Assembly: GCA_965153455.1 (NCBI GenBank)
Contig: OZ234497.1
Location: 11,098,001-11,162,000 of the forward strand
DNA: 64,000 bases
Origin: Sphagnum compactum
Lineage: Eukaryota > Bryophyta > Sphagnopsida > Sphagnales
Reading direction: 5' to 3'
Positions 60,501-64,000 of the stretch are shown here, piece by piece; position 1 is the stretch's first letter; each line of letters opens with the position of its first letter. The notes beneath the pieces are model-generated. The model was not told the DNA's origin and did not search any database. It was given only the letters and a program-made list of their open reading frames with translations. The position numbers and the translations under genes are program-made.

Positions 60501-63500
60501 ATTTGCGGGTGTAAATCTTGTGGTTTCATCATATTTCGAACATGAAACACGTGTGGTGTGTACCATAGTAATTTTGACATTAGTGTAGTATGTGCTGTTA
60601 CCACACTCAAGGGTCACTTGAGGACATATTTTGTTGTAGTCCAACCCCGGATTAGATTCAACAAATATTAACTAAACCCTCAACCCTAAACCCCCAATTA
60701 TTATTCCTGAGTTTGGGTCATCCATATATTTTGCTTCTGTTGAACTCTTTGAGTAAGAACAAAGAGGTCGAGCAAAATTCATGCTTGACACTCCATTGAT
60801 TTTTGTTTGATGATAATATGAGCTGCACGTGTGGGGGGTGGGGCAGGGCAATGGAGCAATTTGCAGGCAACTATCTATCAACAGAAGGCATTGGACATCA
60901 ATGAGCGAGAGCTAGGATTAGATCATCCTGACACTATGAAGAGCTATGGTGACTTAGCAGTCTTTTACTACCGACTTCAACACACTGAGTTGGCACTGAA
61001 GTAAGTGGGAGATTGCCATTGCCACCTTCAAAAGCCTAAAATCCAAGACATCAACAAAACACCAAAACTTGCAAGTGAGCTTCTTTATAAGAATTTAATA
61101 GTTTTTATTTAGTTCACAACTTGTTGAAAACAAATTTGAGAGAGAAAAATTACGGGTATTCACTCATGCAGGTACGTGTACCGTGCATTGTACCTGCTGC
61201 ACTTGACATGTGGTCCTTCACACCCAAATACAGCAGCCACTTACATCAATGTTTTCCATGATGGAGGAAGGTCTTGGCAATGTCCATGTTGCTCTGCGCT
61301 ACCTCCATGAAGCTCTCAAATGCAACCAACATCCTCTTGGTGCTGATCACATTCGGGTATTTTTTATTTTTTTCAAAAAAAGAAAATTGCTTGAATTTCT
61401 AGTAGCTTGAATTGAATAGTGCCCACCACCATGCATTTCTCTTAAGTTCAAGAAACTTGTGAAGGACTCGTGTGAGGACTAACTAATATAATTCTTGGCT
61501 TGGGTATACATGTGGGTTTAGACTGCAGCAAGCTACCATGCAATTGCACTATCAATAATGGAGGCGTATTCTCTTAGTGTCCAGCACGAGCAAACCACAT
61601 TGCAGATTCTACAAGCCAAACTTGGTACTGATGACCTCCGCACACAGGTACATAAATTATCACACCATAGTTCCAAGACTCTAGATGACTATCAGAAACA
61701 TTGTGCTTTTTATTACTTTGGAGATAAATTTTGTAAACGTCAAACTTTAGAAAGCAAATTGGCTGGCCTATGGAAAATCTTAAAAAATAAAGTTATTTCT
61801 TTTTTAAATAAACAAGGATTTGAAAATGTAGTGAAAGATGTGGGTTCATTTGTTAAATGAATTTAATATTGTAGCAATCAATTAGCAAATTTTACCAGAT
61901 TTATTGGTAAATGAATGTTTCATATTGACATTCATGTTCCATTTAGAATTAGGTAGGTAGGATAATACCCTCTGAACACAAGGGTACCCAATAATTACAA
62001 AGAGTGGAGTCCCTGAGCTTCTTCCCTTTGGTAATCCCACTTTGATCTGATGTGTCTTTTTTTTTTGGTTGAATTCTTTTCAGTGTCTTGTTTTGTTCCT
62101 GGTTTGTGGCAGGATGCAGCAGCATGGTTGGAGTACTTTGACTCCAAAGCAGTGGAGCAACAAGAGGCTGCACGAATGGGCACCCCAAAGCCAGATGCTT
62201 CCATTGCTAGCAAAGGTCATCTCAGGTACAAATAATCCTTACTCGTGTACAAATACCATACATACCCATGTGATCAGAGTTGAAATTGGGTCCATGTAAA
62301 TTGGAAGAAAGAGCACATCAAGAGTGGCAGCTTCCAGTTGAATTTGAGGAGCAACTGTGAGACTTTGTGTGATTGGATTCAGTGTCGCAGATCTCTTGGA
62401 GTTCATTAATGAAGCTGAGAGAAAGGAAACAAAGATGGAGAATAGCAAACGCAAAACCCACCGAACTAAGGTAACATCAGATCACTGTCACATTTTTGTA
62501 GGAGATTTTTGCAGAATAGTTTATCTTTTTGTATGGTACAATTTCCTCTGCATTTTGGGATGTTTCTGTTGTCGCTGGAAAAGTTGCTTCACACAATGTG
62601 TTGTTTTTTTTTTTTTTTTTGGTGGCAGCCATCACAGTCAAAAGGTCAAGGGGCTACTAGTCTGTTGGTATCAAGCCCATCATCAAGGCCCAGCAGTCCA
62701 GATGAGTTCAACAAAGAAGCTGCCATGTTTCTTGTCTCAGACGAAGAAGAAAAGAGTATGTCGGATTACTCACAGCAGGAAGCTACAACTGTTGCCACAT
62801 CCACAGTAGCAGCAGCAAGGGTGATTCTTCAACCACCACCACCACATCATGTACAGACTGATCCTGTCTTGCAAAACTCTGGAAGAAACCACGGCCGTAA
62901 GTTGTGGGTGGTTGAAAATTGTGAAGAGGATGAAGAAGAAGGCTGGCAGGAAGCTGGTCCAAAGGGGCAAGTGTCTGTGGATTCTACCAGCAGGTTATCC
63001 ACACACAAGAGTGGTGTGAATGGTTTGAGTCAAAACTACAGTGGAGGAGGACGAGGGTCTGTGCAAAATGGTGTCCACCACAGATATGATGCCGGATTCT
63101 GAGAGAAGGAGGCAATGTCATCCATCAAGAAAAGGGAAACCACAACAACCAGGTTCCTAGAAAGAAGAAGCCAGTGAATGGGAGCAATTTGCCACTTCTG
63201 ACAAGCTCTTCTGTAGGAATCATCAGGAAGCAAATATCAACTGGTGCAAACAATAGGGACAGAGGATCTCTCAGCAAAATTGCTTCTTACTCTCATGTGT
63301 CGATTCCCGAAAAAGAAACCATTGCATATCAAATGACATATCCCATCTCCCACAAATAGGACAGAAGCTCAAAGAATAAAACTTCAGTGACCACCCAGGT
63401 CACAACAACTACTACACAATATGGACGACCAAAAAGCAAATGCTATTGGACAACACTTCCAGAGCTTCTAAAGCTGCTGCTGCTGCTTCAACTCATGCAG

Positions 63501-64000
63501 GAAGGACAATGTTTTCTTACAAGGATGTAGCAGTGGCTCAACCTGGCACTCACACATCCATCTGGCCTGAGTTGGAACACCGAACTGCAACCACTTCAAA
63601 TGAGAAATCAGAGGAACCAGTGACATCGGAGAAGCTGTTGCCAAAAAAGCAGACCTCAACTCCTATGATGTCTGACTCAGAGAAGTCAGGAAAGATTTCA
63701 CCTGAAGAGGCTGAAGTTGCTGTTTCCAAAGAAGTCACAGCAGATGCTACGACTCCTATGACCACAGATCTGACTGTAGCACAGCCTTCGTTGGATGACA
63801 GATCAGAAACTCACATTGCCGTTATTGCCAGTTCTTACACAACAGCAGCAGCACCTCTGATAGTGGAGGTTTTAGACACAAATGTGAGCCCTACTTCAAA
63901 TGACGACTCAGAAACTTGCAGCTTGCATGAGTCAGTTGAGGAGACTGTTGTGGCAGCAGCAGCACTTTCCAACAAAAGAGCTTATGTTGAAATGAGAGAA

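Larger units (their letters stand above)
54176..64000 (+). pseudogene. REC/TSS-type CLU (clustered-mitochondria-like) gene copy, disabled, runs off the right edge
   Basis: Relic of the plant REDUCED CHLOROPLAST COVERAGE / TSS family (CLU domain plus TPR, cytosolic and nuclear, organelle-compartment size). Exons found: 54,176-54,246; 54,532-54,624; 54,870-54,942; 55,105-55,518; 55,662-55,741; 55,892-56,026; 56,161-56,202; 56,376-56,698; 56,886-57,160; [57,580-57,423 on minus]; about 57,790-58,072; about 58,335-58,391; 58,577-58,639; 58,803-58,904; 59,157-59,472; 59,858-59,959; 60,233-60,337; 60,867-61,000; 61,172-61,356; 61,522-61,647; 62,113-62,225; 62,383-62,470; 62,629 on. Markers: [76 protein letters not shown] exons ([30 protein letters not shown]), and acidic EEDEEEGWQEA. 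Lesions: missing base near 55,102; extra base at 56,461-56,464; TGA 56,633; frame breaks near 57,135, 59,415 and 61,251; stop 63,100; one exon inverted. The N-terminal start exon was not found. Confidence 0.88.

Noticed and set aside
1-64000. CRISPR arrays, bacterial operons, phage or plasmid features
   Set aside because: None seen; the exact 47-base repeats at 52.6-53.1 kb have no unique spacers and occur in a plant nuclear context.
54176-64000. Reading the REC/CLU-like locus as a functional gene with sequencing errors
   Set aside because: At least five frame breaks, a nonsense codon and an inverted exon contrast with 45 intact exons in the three other genes of the same window; uniform low quality would have hit those too.

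Overview
This window is nuclear DNA of a land plant. Evidence: intron-rich genes with GT-AG (and a few GC-AG) introns, plant-specific families (TOPLESS, DRM methyltransferase, MIKC MADS-box, REC/TSS-type CLU protein), Arabidopsis-type TTTAGGG telomere-like repeats, plant hAT and Tourist-like elements, and many GA/CA/ATTT microsatellites. The lineage cannot be fixed by eye. The protein styles and the old, mixed transposon relics suggest a non-flowering vascular plant, but that is an inference.

Layout. 1-1.8 kb: upstream region and leader of a TOPLESS gene. 1.8-14.0 kb (+): complete TOPLESS-type corepressor, 25 coding exons, 1156 aa, every splice phase consistent. 15.2-19.6 kb (-): complete DRM-type de novo DNA methyltransferase, 12 coding exons including a 23-nt micro-exon, 761 aa; it converges on TOPLESS. 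19.6-31.3 kb: AT-rich repeats, then a decayed importin-5-like (IPO5/KPNB3) gene copy on the minus strand (about 22.7-29.0 kb) with frameshifts, one exon turned onto the plus strand, and a reverse-transcriptase relic inside it. 31.3-36.2 kb (-): complete MIKC-type MADS-box gene, 8 coding exons, 285 aa, with an in-frame 42-nt duplication in its coiled-coil exon and a GC-AG intron. 36.2-54 kb: intergenic and repeat-rich: inverted repeats, a hAT transposase relic (41.5-44.2 kb), a ~450-bp direct repeat, an L1-like LINE fragment, facing interstitial telomeric repeats, a three-copy tandem repeat, a TAA-flanked MITE, and a 47-bp satellite present in both orientations. 54.2 kb to the right edge (+): a long REC/TSS/CLU-type (clustered-mitochondria-like) gene copy that is recognisable exon by exon but carries frameshifts, a nonsense codon and one inverted exon; I call it a pseudogene that runs out of the window.

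How the genes relate. The three intact genes act in transcriptional repression or identity: TOPLESS bridges EAR-motif repressors to histone deacetylation, DRM writes RNA-directed DNA methylation, and the MADS protein is a DNA-binding developmental regulator. Nothing in the sequence shows that they work as a unit. The most unusual observation is that both decayed genes (importin-5 and REC/CLU) carry the same kind of lesion: one exon inverted in place between collinear neighbours, while the genes between and beside them are intact.
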